A DNA stretch of 64,000 bases, taken from Chitinophaga sp. H8 (lineage in GTDB: Bacteria; Bacteroidota; Bacteroidia; Chitinophagales; Chitinophagaceae). Positions within the stretch are counted from its first letter, which is position 1, and each line of letters opens with the position of its first letter. Shown here piece by piece: positions 47,308-56,845 of this stretch. The notes beneath the pieces were generated by a model that had not been told where the DNA came from, searched no databases, and worked only from the letters and a program-made list of their open reading frames with translations. The DNA lies in assembly GCF_040567655.1 (NCBI RefSeq), contig NZ_JBEXAC010000001.1, positions 310,001 through 374,000 of the forward strand. The letters are read 5' to 3'. Position numbers and translations under genes: made by a program.

Positions 47308-48849
47308 ATGAAAAGAGCTATTTACACCTTAGGGCTGGGGATATTCCTTGGCCTGGGGCTTTCTATGCCTGCACATGCGCAGCAAACATTAAAGAAGGGA
47401 AAAGTAAGTATCACCAAAGAAAGGCTGAAGGATAAGATTAAAGGTGGCTGGGCAGGGCAAACCATTGGTGTAACTTATGGTGGTCCTACAGAATTTCAGT
47501 ACTGTGGTGTTACGATCCATGACTCCATTCCTATTAAATGGTATGATGGATATATTAAAAAGACTATGATTGATGTACCGGGTTTATACGATGATCTGTA
47601 TATGGACCTGGCATTTGTAGATGTATATCATCGGCTTGGCCTGAAAGCTCCGGTAGATTCTTTTGCACAGGCATTTGCCCATGCTGCATTTCCATTGGAT
47701 CAGGCTAACCAGGCGGCCCGTTACAATATCCTGGCCGGTATGGGCGCACATGAGGCAGGGCATTGGATCAATAATCCGCACGCAGATGATATCGATTACC
47801 AGATAGAATCAGATTTTGCAGGACTCATGAGCCCGGGTATGCCCAACGCTGCAAGCGCTATCAGTGATAAGGTTGGGCATATTATGAACTATGGAGACGG
47901 CTGGTATGGCGGGGTATATGTGGGGGCGATGTATACATTGGCCTTCCTGTATGATGATGTGCACCTGATTGTGAAAGAGGCCCTGAAAACAGTTCCTGTA
48001 AAAAGTGATTTTTATAAATGTATCGCAGATGTGATCCAATGGCATCAGGAATATCCCAACGACTGGCGCAAAACCTGGTCGAAGCTGGAAGAGAAATGGG
48101 CCAATGATTATTGCCCCGATGGCGTTTTCCGGGAATTTGATATTGATGCCAAAATGAATGCTGCCTATGTGGTACTGGGGTTGCTGTATGGCAACGGTGA
48201 TTATGGAAAAACCCTGGAGATTTCCACCCGTGCAGGACAAGACTCTGATTGCAATCCATCCACTGCGGGAGGGATCCTGGGCACCTTGCTGGGGTATGAC
48301 CATATTCCTGCTTACTGGAAAATGGGATTGCAGGAAGCAGAGGATATTGACTTTAAATATACGACCCTGTCGCTCAATAAAGTATATGATATCAGCTTTC
48401 AGCTGGCACTGGACATGATAAGAAAGTACGGTGGCAAAGTAGGAGAGAATGAGGTGCAGATTGCTACTCAGCGGCCTAAACCTGTGAAGTACGAGAAAAG
48501 CTTTCCGGGCATGTATCCTACAGACAGGGTAGATCTGTGGAGAGATGTAAAGGATACCGCCAGCCTCAGATTTAAAGGAACCGGTTTTGTATGGAGAGGT
48601 ACAACAAAAGCGGTGAAAGCCGGGACCCCGGACCATGTTTTCCTGGTAGATGTGTATATCGATGGAAAGAAAACAGAAACGGTAAAGTTGCCCACTAATA
48701 TCACTACACGCCGCAGGGATTTTTGTTGGAAATATCAGATGCCTGATACCGCACATGAAGTGAAAATAGTAGTGAACAATCCTAACCCGGATTATGAGCT
48801 GTTATCCCTATCCTACGTGGTATATGGTACGAAACCGGTTGCACATTAA
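47308..48849 (+). CDS. Exported ADP-ribosylglycohydrolase-fold enzyme
   Basis: 513 residues with signal peptide (cleavage after AHA, residue 24). The catalytic domain has the ADP-ribosylglycohydrolase (ARH) pattern: KIKGGWAGQTIGVTYGGP, an acidic pair D95/D96 in LYDDLYMDLAF, AGMGAHEAGHW, and RAGQDSDCNPSTAGGILGTLLG with metal-type D312 and D314. The last 110 residues form a beta domain. Family members in the cytosol remove ADP-ribose using two Mg ions. Export, a C-terminal beta domain and a PUL context argue that this one acts on a glycosidic bond of the PUL substrate instead; that is inference. It is 47 bp after the TIM-barrel lipoprotein gene. Confidence 0.82.
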   Translation: MKRAIYTLGLGIFLGLGLSMPAHAQQTLKKGKVSITKERLKDKIKGGWAGQTIGVTYGGPTEFQYCGVTIHDSIPIKWYDGYIKKTMIDVPGLYDDLYMDLAFVDVYHRLGLKAPVDSFAQAFAHAAFPLDQANQAARYNILAGMGAHEAGHWINNPHADDIDYQIESDFAGLMSPGMPNAASAISDKVGHIMNYGDGWYGGVYVGAMYTLAFLYDDVHLIVKEALKTVPVKSDFYKCIADVIQWHQEYPNDWRKTWSKLEEKWANDYCPDGVFREFDIDAKMNAAYVVLGLLYGNGDYGKTLEISTRAGQDSDCNPSTAGGILGTLLGYDHIPAYWKMGLQEAEDIDFKYTTLSLNKVYDISFQLALDMIRKYGGKVGENEVQIATQRPKPVKYEKSFPGMYPTDRVDLWRDVKDTASLRFKGTGFVWRGTTKAVKAGTPDHVFLVDVYIDGKKTETVKLPTNITTRRRDFCWKYQMPDTAHEVKIVVNNPNPDYELLSLSYVVYGTKPVAH

Positions 48850-48888
48850 AAAGTATAAAGCGAAAAAAAACTTTTCTATCTTACTCGC

Positions 48889-51102
48889 ATGAAATATTTA
48901 CAGAAGAGTGTGTGCAGTTGGGCGACTGGTGTTTTACTCATCAGTACCCTATTGCTGGCATGTACAAAACAAAGGGAAAAACAGGTAGTACTTGATTTTA
49001 CAGGCAATAAGGAACTACAGGCCACACTGGCACAGGCAGCAGAAAAGAATGGCTGGCAGATTGTGGAAGATAACAGTAAAGGCTATTGGGAAGAGGATTT
49101 TTTGAAACAGCACAGCGCAGTGGTAATCACCTTTTCAAGGTTGAACCGCCTGGATTATCATGATCTGAATACGCTTAAGCGGTATCTGGAAGCCGGTGGT
49201 GGTGGTGTAGTAGCTGTAAAGGATACTGTTTTATCACAGAGAGGCTGGCCATGGTTGCAGGCATGGGACAAAATGGAAACCGGAAAGGAACAAAAGCAGG
49301 ATAACGGGCAGGTATATATTCTTGAAAAAACATATACACCAGACCAGTTGGCAGCAGCTATTTCGTATGCTATTGGCCGTAATGAGCTGCCTCAGTATAA
49401 AAAAGCTACAACATTACCCATACCGGATAGCAGTCAATATACCCGTACTGTGTTGACAGAAGTGCTGGATGAACCACTGCAGATGGAAATCCTTCCCAAC
49501 AACAATGTACTGTTTGTAGAAAGGAGAGGTGGGGTAAAGCTATACGATGCTGTCACCAAAAAAGTGAAAAAAATAGCCCATCTGGATGTATTCAGTGGAA
49601 TTGAGGATGGATTACTGGGAGTGGTACTGGATCCTGATTTCAAGAAAAATAACTGGGCGTATTTTTATTATGCCCCTGCAGGGATTGACTCTGTAGACCG
49701 GTTGTCCAGGTTTGAATTAAAAGGGGACAGCCTGATCATGAGTTCTGAAAAGGTATTGATGAACGTACCTACGCAAAGAACATTTTGCTGTCATTCTGCC
49801 GGAGGGATGGCCTTTGGTCCTGATGGACTGTTGTACATTTCGGTAGGCGACAATACGAATGCAGAAGCAGCAGAAACCTATGTGCCGGTGGATGAAAGAC
49901 CGGGGCATGAGCTGGCAGATGACCAGGCCACTGCTGCCAATACCAATGACCTCCGGGGAAAGATCTTACGTATTAAACCGGAACCGGATGGTACTTACTC
50001 TATTCCTGAAGGCAACCTGTTTGCCAAAGGCACTCCTAAAACAAGACCGGAGATTTATATTATGGGCCTGAGGAATCCTTTCCGTTTTTCCATTGACCAG
50101 AAAACAGATATCCTGTATTGGGGAGAAGTAGGACCGGATACCAGGGTGATGAGTAAGGACGGTGAGTTTATGAGCTTTGATGAGTTTAATATGGCCAAAA
50201 AGCCGGGTTTCTACGGGTGGCCTTATTTCCTGGGAGATAATGATGCCTATCCGCTATGGAACTTTGAAACCAAGCAGGAAGGACCGAGGAAAGATCCTGC
50301 ACATCCTATGAATGACTCCCGTAACAATACCGGGCTGCGGGAACTGCCACCTGCACAACCAGCTATGATCTGGTATGGCAGGGAGCATTCCAAACATTTT
50401 CCACTGGTAGGAAACGGTGGCGCCAGCGCCATGAGCGGACCAGTATATTACAGCGAGCTGTTTCCGAATGCGCCATATAAATTATCAAAGTACTATGATG
50501 GCAAGTTATTCATTTATGAATGGATCAGACATTGGATCATGGTAGTTACCCTGGATGAAGAAGGTCGTTATTTAAGGATGGAACCCTTCCTGGATCATAT
50601 GAAGTTTGCGGCACCAATAGATATGAAGTTTGGTCCTGACGGCGCATTATATGTACTGGAATATGGGACTAACTGGTTTGCCGGCAATACAGACGCCAAA
50701 CTGGTACGTATTGAGTATCATCCCGACAGGAAAGCCCCTGTTGTACCTGCAGCAGATACCTCTGCGGCAGCGAAAACAACAAGTCAGCCAGCCTATACCG
50801 GGAAATATGCAAAAGGCCAGCAAATGGTATCTACCCTGGATTGTAAATCCTGTCATTCTGTAACGCAAACATCTGTAGGGCCCAGCTTTATAGCAGTAGC
50901 CAAGCATTATGAAGGTAAAGCCGGCGTGGTAGACCAGCTGGTAAAAAAGATCATTGATGGCGGAAGCGGTAACTGGGGCACCCGGCAAATGCCCGGACAT
51001 CCAGGTATGAGTAATGACGATGCACAGGAGATGGTGCATTATATACTCTCCCTCTCTGAAGAAGAGCATCCAAAACCCAAGAAAGATTCTCTGCCCTTAT
51101 AA
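48889..51102 (+). CDS. Lipoprotein fusion: ThuA-like + PQQ-type sugar dehydrogenase propeller + cytochrome c
   Basis: 737 residues. Lipobox LLLAC gives Cys25. Residues 35-150 resemble a ThuA/trehalose-utilisation domain (VVITFSRLNRLDYHDLNTLKRYLEAGGGGVVAV split by reading). Residues 180-610 form a six-bladed propeller of the glucose/sorbosone dehydrogenase type: GIEDGLLGVVLDPDF, GGMAFGPDGLLYISVGD, NDLRGKILRI, GLRNPFRFSID. The C-terminus is a c-type cytochrome with haem motif C652-K-S-C655-H656 and likely Met ligand in QMPGHPGM. It would oxidise a sugar in the periplasm and pass electrons to the haem. It lies 39 bp after the ARH gene, so it probably ends the PUL 2 operon. Confidence 0.88.
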   Translation: MKYLQKSVCSWATGVLLISTLLLACTKQREKQVVLDFTGNKELQATLAQAAEKNGWQIVEDNSKGYWEEDFLKQHSAVVITFSRLNRLDYHDLNTLKRYLEAGGGGVVAVKDTVLSQRGWPWLQAWDKMETGKEQKQDNGQVYILEKTYTPDQLAAAISYAIGRNELPQYKKATTLPIPDSSQYTRTVLTEVLDEPLQMEILPNNNVLFVERRGGVKLYDAVTKKVKKIAHLDVFSGIEDGLLGVVLDPDFKKNNWAYFYYAPAGIDSVDRLSRFELKGDSLIMSSEKVLMNVPTQRTFCCHSAGGMAFGPDGLLYISVGDNTNAEAAETYVPVDERPGHELADDQATAANTNDLRGKILRIKPEPDGTYSIPEGNLFAKGTPKTRPEIYIMGLRNPFRFSIDQKTDILYWGEVGPDTRVMSKDGEFMSFDEFNMAKKPGFYGWPYFLGDNDAYPLWNFETKQEGPRKDPAHPMNDSRNNTGLRELPPAQPAMIWYGREHSKHFPLVGNGGASAMSGPVYYSELFPNAPYKLSKYYDGKLFIYEWIRHWIMVVTLDEEGRYLRMEPFLDHMKFAAPIDMKFGPDGALYVLEYGTNWFAGNTDAKLVRIEYHPDRKAPVVPAADTSAAAKTTSQPAYTGKYAKGQQMVSTLDCKSCHSVTQTSVGPSFIAVAKHYEGKAGVVDQLVKKIIDGGSGNWGTRQMPGHPGMSNDDAQEMVHYILSLSEEEHPKPKKDSLPL

Positions 51103-51139
51103 ACATGTGGCAGCAATCAGAAAATTAATATAACATGGT

Positions 51140-51175
51140 AACGATCCTGGCTTTTACAAAGAGGCCGGGATCGTT
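51140..51175 (+). terminator. Hairpin after the dehydrogenase-cytochrome gene
   Basis: AACGATCCTGGC (51140-51151) pairs with GCCGGGATCGTT (51164-51175) with one G-U pair around a 12-nt loop. There is no T-run behind it, so it may attenuate rather than end transcription. Confidence 0.45.
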
Positions 51176-51293
51176 GGTGTATACGCCTTATCAGGAAAAA
51201 GCTTGCAAAGCAGCCTGATGTAATGTATTTTACAAACATCCATACCATGCAACAGGAAAATAAAAAGACAGGTATAAATATCAAACTTTTATT

Positions 51294-52337
51294 ATGAAAC
51301 AAACAGGATACCATCGTAGGGCATTTATCAAAACGGCAGCGCTGTCAGGACTTGGCATTGCATTGTCTGGCCCGCTTTCGAAAGCATTGGCCAACTCATC
51401 CCTGAAGGGTGGCCGTATAGGTGTAATTGGTCTGGATACAGAGCACGGTCCTCATTTTGCCAGAATATTAAATGACCCCAATGCGGGTGATAAATATGGC
51501 GGACTTAAAGTGGTGGCAGCTTACCCATATGGCAGCCGGAGCATTAAATCCAGTGTGGATAGTATTCCCGGACATACAGAATCTATTAAAAAGCAGGGTG
51601 TAAAGATCGTGGATTCTATTGAAGACCTGCTGAAAGAAGTAGACTTGGTAATGCTGGAAACCAATGATGGGCGAGAACATCTGCAACAAGCTTTACAGGT
51701 ATTCAAAGCAGGAAAACCTGTATTCATTGACAAACCCGTAGCAGCCTCTTTGGTGGATGTGCTGACTATCTACCGCGCTGCAAAACATTATAATGTACCG
51801 GTATTCTCTTCTTCTACACTGCGTTATATAGAAAGCGTGCAGGAAGTGGCTGGAGGAAAGATCGGTAAGGTGAAGGGAGTAGATATTTTTACACCGGCGC
51901 CAATGGAGCCTACACATCCTGATCTGTACTGGTATGGTATTCATGGTGTGGAAATGTTATTTACCATGTTAGGCCCGGATTGTAAGAGCGTTTCCCGCGT
52001 TTACACACCGGATACTGACCTGGTGGTAGGTACCTGGGAAGGTGGCCGCATTGGTACACTCCGTGGCAACAGGAATGGTACCTGGGATTTTGGCGGGCAT
52101 GCCTTTGGCGAAAAAGGACACATGCCGCTGGGTAATTTCACCGGATATGCACCGCTGATGCCACCGATTATTAATTTCTTCGAAACAGGTAAACCACCTG
52201 CTGACCCTGCCGAAACCATCGGTATCTACGCCTTTATGGAAGCTGCACAGGAAAGCAGGATGAAAAATGGTGCAACAGTAAGCATTGATGACATGATGAA
52301 ACGTTGCACGAAAAAAAGCATGAAGATCAGCATTTAG
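51294..52337 (+). CDS. Tat-exported Gfo/Idh/MocA-family oxidoreductase
   Basis: 347 residues. A twin-arginine signal (HRRAFIK, then a hydrophobic stretch to ALA near residue 33) sends the folded protein to the periplasm. The Rossmann part begins RIGVIGLDTEHGPHF, which lacks the plain GxGxxG loop; the usual EKP is FIDKP with K147. The second domain has YWYGIHGVEMLFTMLGP. Such proteins oxidise or rearrange sugars with bound NAD(P), or act as NAD-dependent glycosidases (GH109-like). It may belong to PUL 2 or to the next locus; the hairpin at 51140 and a 191-bp gap separate it from the former. Confidence 0.85.
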   Translation: MKQTGYHRRAFIKTAALSGLGIALSGPLSKALANSSLKGGRIGVIGLDTEHGPHFARILNDPNAGDKYGGLKVVAAYPYGSRSIKSSVDSIPGHTESIKKQGVKIVDSIEDLLKEVDLVMLETNDGREHLQQALQVFKAGKPVFIDKPVAASLVDVLTIYRAAKHYNVPVFSSSTLRYIESVQEVAGGKIGKVKGVDIFTPAPMEPTHPDLYWYGIHGVEMLFTMLGPDCKSVSRVYTPDTDLVVGTWEGGRIGTLRGNRNGTWDFGGHAFGEKGHMPLGNFTGYAPLMPPIINFFETGKPPADPAETIGIYAFMEAAQESRMKNGATVSIDDMMKRCTKKSMKISI

Positions 52338-52435
52338 TTATGATAGGATGTAAATAACAAACGACGCATAAGTGGAGGAGGATTGAGAGAAAGTATCAGG
52401 AAAATGACAGGATCACCTATTAATAATGTATTCAG

Positions 52436-53308
52436 ATGAAGCCATTACTCTTTGATGTAAAATCATTATTAAAGAATTCCATACATATCAGGGAAATAAA
52501 ATCCCGGCATTTAAGTGATCAGTTCCATTTTCACAATGCTTTTGAGATCGCCCTGATCCTGAAAGGGAATGGAAGGAGAATTGTAGGCGACAGCGTAGAC
52601 AATTTTACCAATGGTGATTTAACCTTACTGGCTCCCAATCTTCCTCATGCGTCTTATTCTGACAAGAAATACCATATCAAAGAAACCAGTACGAAAGTAC
52701 ATGCCCTGGTGGTTTATTTCCAGCCCGACTGGATCACGGATCAGCATATTAACTCTACGGATTTTACCCCTATCAGGGAGTTGCTGAACCATCTGAAAAG
52801 AGGAGTCAGGATCACCGGAAATACCCATACAGCAGTGGTGAACTATCTGTTGAGGATGAAGGAGGCAGATGGTTTGAAATCGTTTATCCTGCTCTTTCAG
52901 CTGCTGTATGAAATAGCATTGTCCAATGATTATACCTGCCTGGCCAGTCCGGGATATTCCAACACTTATAATGAGAGTAATATTAAAAAGATCCATGAGG
53001 TATATAAATACGTGATGGAGAACTTTACCGATAAGATATCCCTGGATGATGTAGCCGCCATTGCACATATGACCCCTTCTGCATTCTGTAAATACTTTAA
53101 GAGCAAAACCCATAAAACCTTCACTTATTTTGTCAATGAGATCCGGATCGGATATGCCTGTGAATTATTACTGAATGAAGATCTGGACATTTCCCATATT
53201 TGTTTTCAATGTGGGTTTAACAATTTTACCAGCTTTAATAAAACGTTCAGACATTTTACAAAAGTGACCCCTTCAGCATATCGCACCAAACTGCTGGCCC
53301 TCCGATAG
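52436..53308 (+). CDS. AraC-family transcriptional regulator
   Basis: 290 residues. N-terminal cupin-like sensor (FHFHNAFEIALILKGNGRRI, GDLTLLAPNLPHAS), then a C-terminal AraC domain (about 185-288) with two helix-turn-helix units: ISLDDVAAIAHMTPSAFCKYFKSKT and DISHICFQCGFNNFTSFNKTF, split here at the units, ending VTPSAYRTKL. It is a cytoplasmic DNA-binding protein that probably responds to a sugar. It is the gene just before the third SusC, which makes it the likely regulator of PUL 3, although the Tat oxidoreductase 98 bp upstream could be in its operon. Confidence 0.93.
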   Translation: MKPLLFDVKSLLKNSIHIREIKSRHLSDQFHFHNAFEIALILKGNGRRIVGDSVDNFTNGDLTLLAPNLPHASYSDKKYHIKETSTKVHALVVYFQPDWITDQHINSTDFTPIRELLNHLKRGVRITGNTHTAVVNYLLRMKEADGLKSFILLFQLLYEIALSNDYTCLASPGYSNTYNESNIKKIHEVYKYVMENFTDKISLDDVAAIAHMTPSAFCKYFKSKTHKTFTYFVNEIRIGYACELLLNEDLDISHICFQCGFNNFTSFNKTFRHFTKVTPSAYRTKLLALR

Positions 53309-53490
53309 GGAACGCTACTTGTTTTCGTGATCTGCTTTTCGTCAGGATGTAATCTCCTGATAGCTTTCCCCTCATGGTATACGTGTTTTTAAAGGTATAT
53401 AGCTGCCATTGGGAGGGTATGTAACCGGATAAGGACAAAATAGTTTAAGTATTGGACAAATTACATAAAATGAATGCAGTAAAGTGCTGC

Positions 53491-53498
53491 TACATTTG
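53491..53498 (+). promoter_or_regulatory. -7 box of the PUL 3 operon
   Basis: TACATTTG matches TAnnTTTG exactly, 104 bp before the SusC ATG at 53603. A -33 TTTG is not evident at the right spacing, which fits a promoter that needs an activator such as AraC. Confidence 0.45.
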
Positions 53499-53510
53499 TT
53501 AGAACATGAG

Positions 53511-53524
53511 GATGTCATGACATC
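53511..53524. promoter_or_regulatory. Perfect 14-bp palindrome, possible operator
   Basis: GATGTCATGACATC is a complete palindrome. It stands 12 bp after the candidate -7 box, near the expected transcription start of PUL 3, where a bound dimer would block transcription. AraC proteins usually prefer direct repeats, so another regulator (for instance a GntR-type dimer) is possible. Confidence 0.4.
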
Positions 53525-53602
53525 AGCAGAATTATCGACCAAATCGTTTTTAGTAGTTCCACAGCACACTGTTCTTATTCAAACCAAAATTGTAAGCAGA
53601 TT

Positions 53603-56600
53603 ATGAAAAGTTATTTTACCAGAAATGCTGAAACGCGATGCTTTGCGCATCATATAATAAAACTATTCTTCCCCAAAAAGCAATGTTTTCTCCTGTTGCT
53701 CGTTTTATCAGCATTTTCTCTTGGTGCTTCCGCACAGATAAAAATTACCGGTACGGTAAAAGACGATACCGGCGCCGCATTGCAGGGCGTAAGTGTAAGC
53801 GTAAAAGGAACTTCAATAGGGATTGGCACTAATGAACAAGGAAAATATACACTTGAATGCCCGGATCCGCAGGGGGTGTTGGTATTTACCTACATTGGTT
53901 TTTTGAAGCAGGAAGTATTGATAAATGGACGAAAGGTGGTGGATGTAGGAATGATGCCTGATAATAAGGCCTTAAATGAGGTAGTAGTAACCGGGTATTC
54001 TGCCCAGAAGAAGAAAGACATCACCGGATCAGTGGCAGTGGTAGAGATGAAAGCACTGAAGTCAATACCGGCAGGTTCTGCTATGCAGGCCTTACAGGGA
54101 CAGGCCTCCGGTGTAAATGTGGTGAGCACCGGAGTACCGGGGGCAGCCAGTAAAATTAATATCCGTGGTATCAGCACCTTTGGCAGTACAGCGCCGCTGG
54201 TGCTTGTGGATGGTGTACAGACAGACCTGAACAATGTGAGTGCTGATGATATTGAATCCATGCAGGTATTAAAAGATGCAGGGGCGGCAGCAATTTATGG
54301 TGTACGGGGTGCCAATGGTGTAATTGTTATTACCACAAAGAAAGGAAAAAGTGGTGCACCTGTGCTTACCTATGATGCTTATTACGGATTGCAGTTTCCC
54401 TTCTCCGGAGATCCATTGAATCAATTGAATTCTTCAGACTTCGCAAGATTAACCAAACAGGCATTTCCGGGTACTAAATTATTTGCAAACGGGTTGCCTG
54501 ATTTTGTTTATGGCGGCCCTGGTGGTACCGGTACCGGCATGACCGGCGACCCTGCAGTAGATCCTGCGAAATATAATCTTGATCCGGTTAACAGCGGCAA
54601 TAATTACCTGATCCAGCAAGTCAATAAAAATGGAACCGACTGGTATCATGCCATGTTCAAACGGGCTCCTACTACCAGCCATAATATTACAGTAAGTGGT
54701 GGAACAGAAAAATCAAATTACCTGTTTTCCCTGGGATACCTGAATCAGCAGGGATCTGTGATAGAAACTTATCTGAAAAGGTATTCAGCCAGGATCAATA
54801 CCTCTTTTAAACTGAAGGACAATATCCGCATAGGTGAAAATGCATATGTTTTCTATAAACAAAGTCCGGGATTCAGTAACCAGGGGGAGTTTAGTCCTAT
54901 GGCTAATCTTTACAAAATGATGCCTATTGTACCCGTTTATGATATCATGGGGAATTATGGCGGCACGTTTGGCGGACCTGAACTGGGAAGTGATGCTAAC
55001 CCTGTGGCTACACAGTACAGAATGAAAAATAACCGGGCCAATGAATGGGATATAGTAGGAAATGTGTATGCAGAAATAGACTTCCTGAAGAATTTTACTG
55101 CAAGAACCAGCTTTGGCGGAACGGTGAGCAACCTGTATTCCCAGAGTTTTAACTTCGTTGCCTACAATGATAAACAAGGATATAATTTACCTAATAGTTA
55201 CAGCGAGGGAGCCAGTTACAATAGCTCTTCCATGTGGACAAATACCTTATCCTATAAGAACACATTTCAAAAACATCAGGTAAGTGTATTGGCAGGATCT
55301 GAAGCCATCAGAAACTATGGGAGAGGCGTAAACGGCGGAGCACAGAAATTTTTCTCAACAGATTTTGATTATCTGGTGCTGAATAATGGTACCGCCAATG
55401 TAACCAATTCCAGCAGTGCCTATATCAACACTTTGTTTTCACTTTTTGGCCGGCTGGATTATACCTATGATGATAAATATCTCCTGGGGGCTACGCTGCG
55501 CCGGGATGGTTCCTCCAGATTTGGTAACGAAAAAAGATATGGCGTATTCCCGTCTGTTTCCCTGGGATGGCGGCTTAGCCAGGAAAACTTTATGAAGTCA
55601 CTCAGCTGGATAAATGATCTGAAGATCAGGGCCAGCTATGGTATCCTGGGTTCTGAAAATAATGTGAGTCCTGAAAATGCGTATAGTTTATATGGAGGTA
55701 GTTATAGCAATGCCTATTATGATATAACCGGCAGTGGGAATAGTGTACAACAGGGCTTTTTCCAGACAAGAATTGGTAATCCGCGTACCAGCTGGGAACA
55801 GGATATTATTACCAATGTAGGTTTTGATGCAACCATATTAGATAACAGGCTGGACTTCTCGCTGGAATACTATAAGAAGACAATCAAGGGATTATTGTTT
55901 TCCCAGGAGCTGCCAGCTACAGTGGGAGGAGCAACACCGCCTACCGTGAATGTTGGGGATATCCAGAATACCGGTTTTGATATTACAGTGGGCCTCAGAC
56001 AGCCTATCACGGATGAAATGCAATTGACCGTAAGAGCCAATATTACGACCTACAAGAATACCGTAACAGACATTCCCGGCACTGGTTATTTTGATGCCGG
56101 CGGGCAGCAGCAACTTGGCAATATGGTACGTAACCAGGAAGGACATCCGGTAAGTTCTTTTTATGGATATGAAGTGGTACACCTGTTCAGGGATGATGAA
56201 GAAGTGAATAAGGCACCCACGCAAACAGGCGCCGCTCCTGGTCGTTTCAGGTATAAGGATATTGTTGAAGATGGCAAGATTGATGCGGCAGACCGTACTT
56301 TCCTGGGTAGCCCGAACCCTGATTTTACTTATGGTTTAAACCTGGGCTTGAATTACAAAGGGTTTGATCTTTCCGCCATCTTTTATGGTTCCCAGGGCAA
56401 TAAGCTGGTAAATGCACTGAAGGTAAATACTCATTTCTTTGGTACTTATGTAGGTGGTAAAAGTAAAGACCTGTTAAATGCCTGGACACCGGAAAATCCT
56501 ACCGCTACTATTCCAAAAGTAGAGAGTGCCAATAACTTCAGTACTTCCGGTGTATTAAACAGCTTTTTTGTGGAAGATGGTTCGTACCTCCGTTTGAGGT

Positions 56601-56818
56601 CGTTATCCCTGGGGTATACTTTAAATCCGGGCATGTTAAAACGGTTTGGCATTGACAGATTAAGAATGTACTGCCAGGCTACCAACCTCTTTACCATCAC
56701 CAAATACTCCGGATTGGATCCTGAATTAGGTGGCAGCAGCGCCAGTTTTGGTATTGATTATGGTAACTATCCTAATAATCAGAAGTCAGTTCTTGTAGGT
56801 ATTAATCTTTCCTTTTAA
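53603..56818 (+). CDS. SusC/RagA TonB-linked outer-membrane receptor
   Basis: 1071 residues. A signal peptide follows a long basic N-terminus (FLLLLVLSAFSLGASAQ, cleavage near residue 45). Then a carboxypeptidase-regulatory-like domain (ITGTVKDDTGAALQGVSVSV), the plug with EVVVTGYSAQKKKDITGSV and IESMQVLKDAGAAAIYGVRG, and the barrel with RRDGSSRFGNEKRYGVFPS and YKDIVEDGKIDAADRTFLGS. There is no STN domain, so control is by promoter regulators rather than by sigma/FecR. It partners the SusD 27 bp downstream. Confidence 0.96.
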   Translation: MKSYFTRNAETRCFAHHIIKLFFPKKQCFLLLLVLSAFSLGASAQIKITGTVKDDTGAALQGVSVSVKGTSIGIGTNEQGKYTLECPDPQGVLVFTYIGFLKQEVLINGRKVVDVGMMPDNKALNEVVVTGYSAQKKKDITGSVAVVEMKALKSIPAGSAMQALQGQASGVNVVSTGVPGAASKINIRGISTFGSTAPLVLVDGVQTDLNNVSADDIESMQVLKDAGAAAIYGVRGANGVIVITTKKGKSGAPVLTYDAYYGLQFPFSGDPLNQLNSSDFARLTKQAFPGTKLFANGLPDFVYGGPGGTGTGMTGDPAVDPAKYNLDPVNSGNNYLIQQVNKNGTDWYHAMFKRAPTTSHNITVSGGTEKSNYLFSLGYLNQQGSVIETYLKRYSARINTSFKLKDNIRIGENAYVFYKQSPGFSNQGEFSPMANLYKMMPIVPVYDIMGNYGGTFGGPELGSDANPVATQYRMKNNRANEWDIVGNVYAEIDFLKNFTARTSFGGTVSNLYSQSFNFVAYNDKQGYNLPNSYSEGASYNSSSMWTNTLSYKNTFQKHQVSVLAGSEAIRNYGRGVNGGAQKFFSTDFDYLVLNNGTANVTNSSSAYINTLFSLFGRLDYTYDDKYLLGATLRRDGSSRFGNEKRYGVFPSVSLGWRLSQENFMKSLSWINDLKIRASYGILGSENNVSPENAYSLYGGSYSNAYYDITGSGNSVQQGFFQTRIGNPRTSWEQDIITNVGFDATILDNRLDFSLEYYKKTIKGLLFSQELPATVGGATPPTVNVGDIQNTGFDITVGLRQPITDEMQLTVRANITTYKNTVTDIPGTGYFDAGGQQQLGNMVRNQEGHPVSSFYGYEVVHLFRDDEEVNKAPTQTGAAPGRFRYKDIVEDGKIDAADRTFLGSPNPDFTYGLNLGLNYKGFDLSAIFYGSQGNKLVNALKVNTHFFGTYVGGKSKDLLNAWTPENPTATIPKVESANNFSTSGVLNSFFVEDGSYLRLRSLSLGYTLNPGMLKRFGIDRLRMYCQATNLFTITKYSGLDPELGGSSASFGIDYGNYPNNQKSVLVGINLSF

Positions 56819-56845
56819 CATTTATCACTTATAATATAGCATATC

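Noticed and set aside
53342..53360. Terminator after the AraC gene (TCAGGA/TCCTGA)
   Set aside because: Only a 6-bp stem and no T-run.
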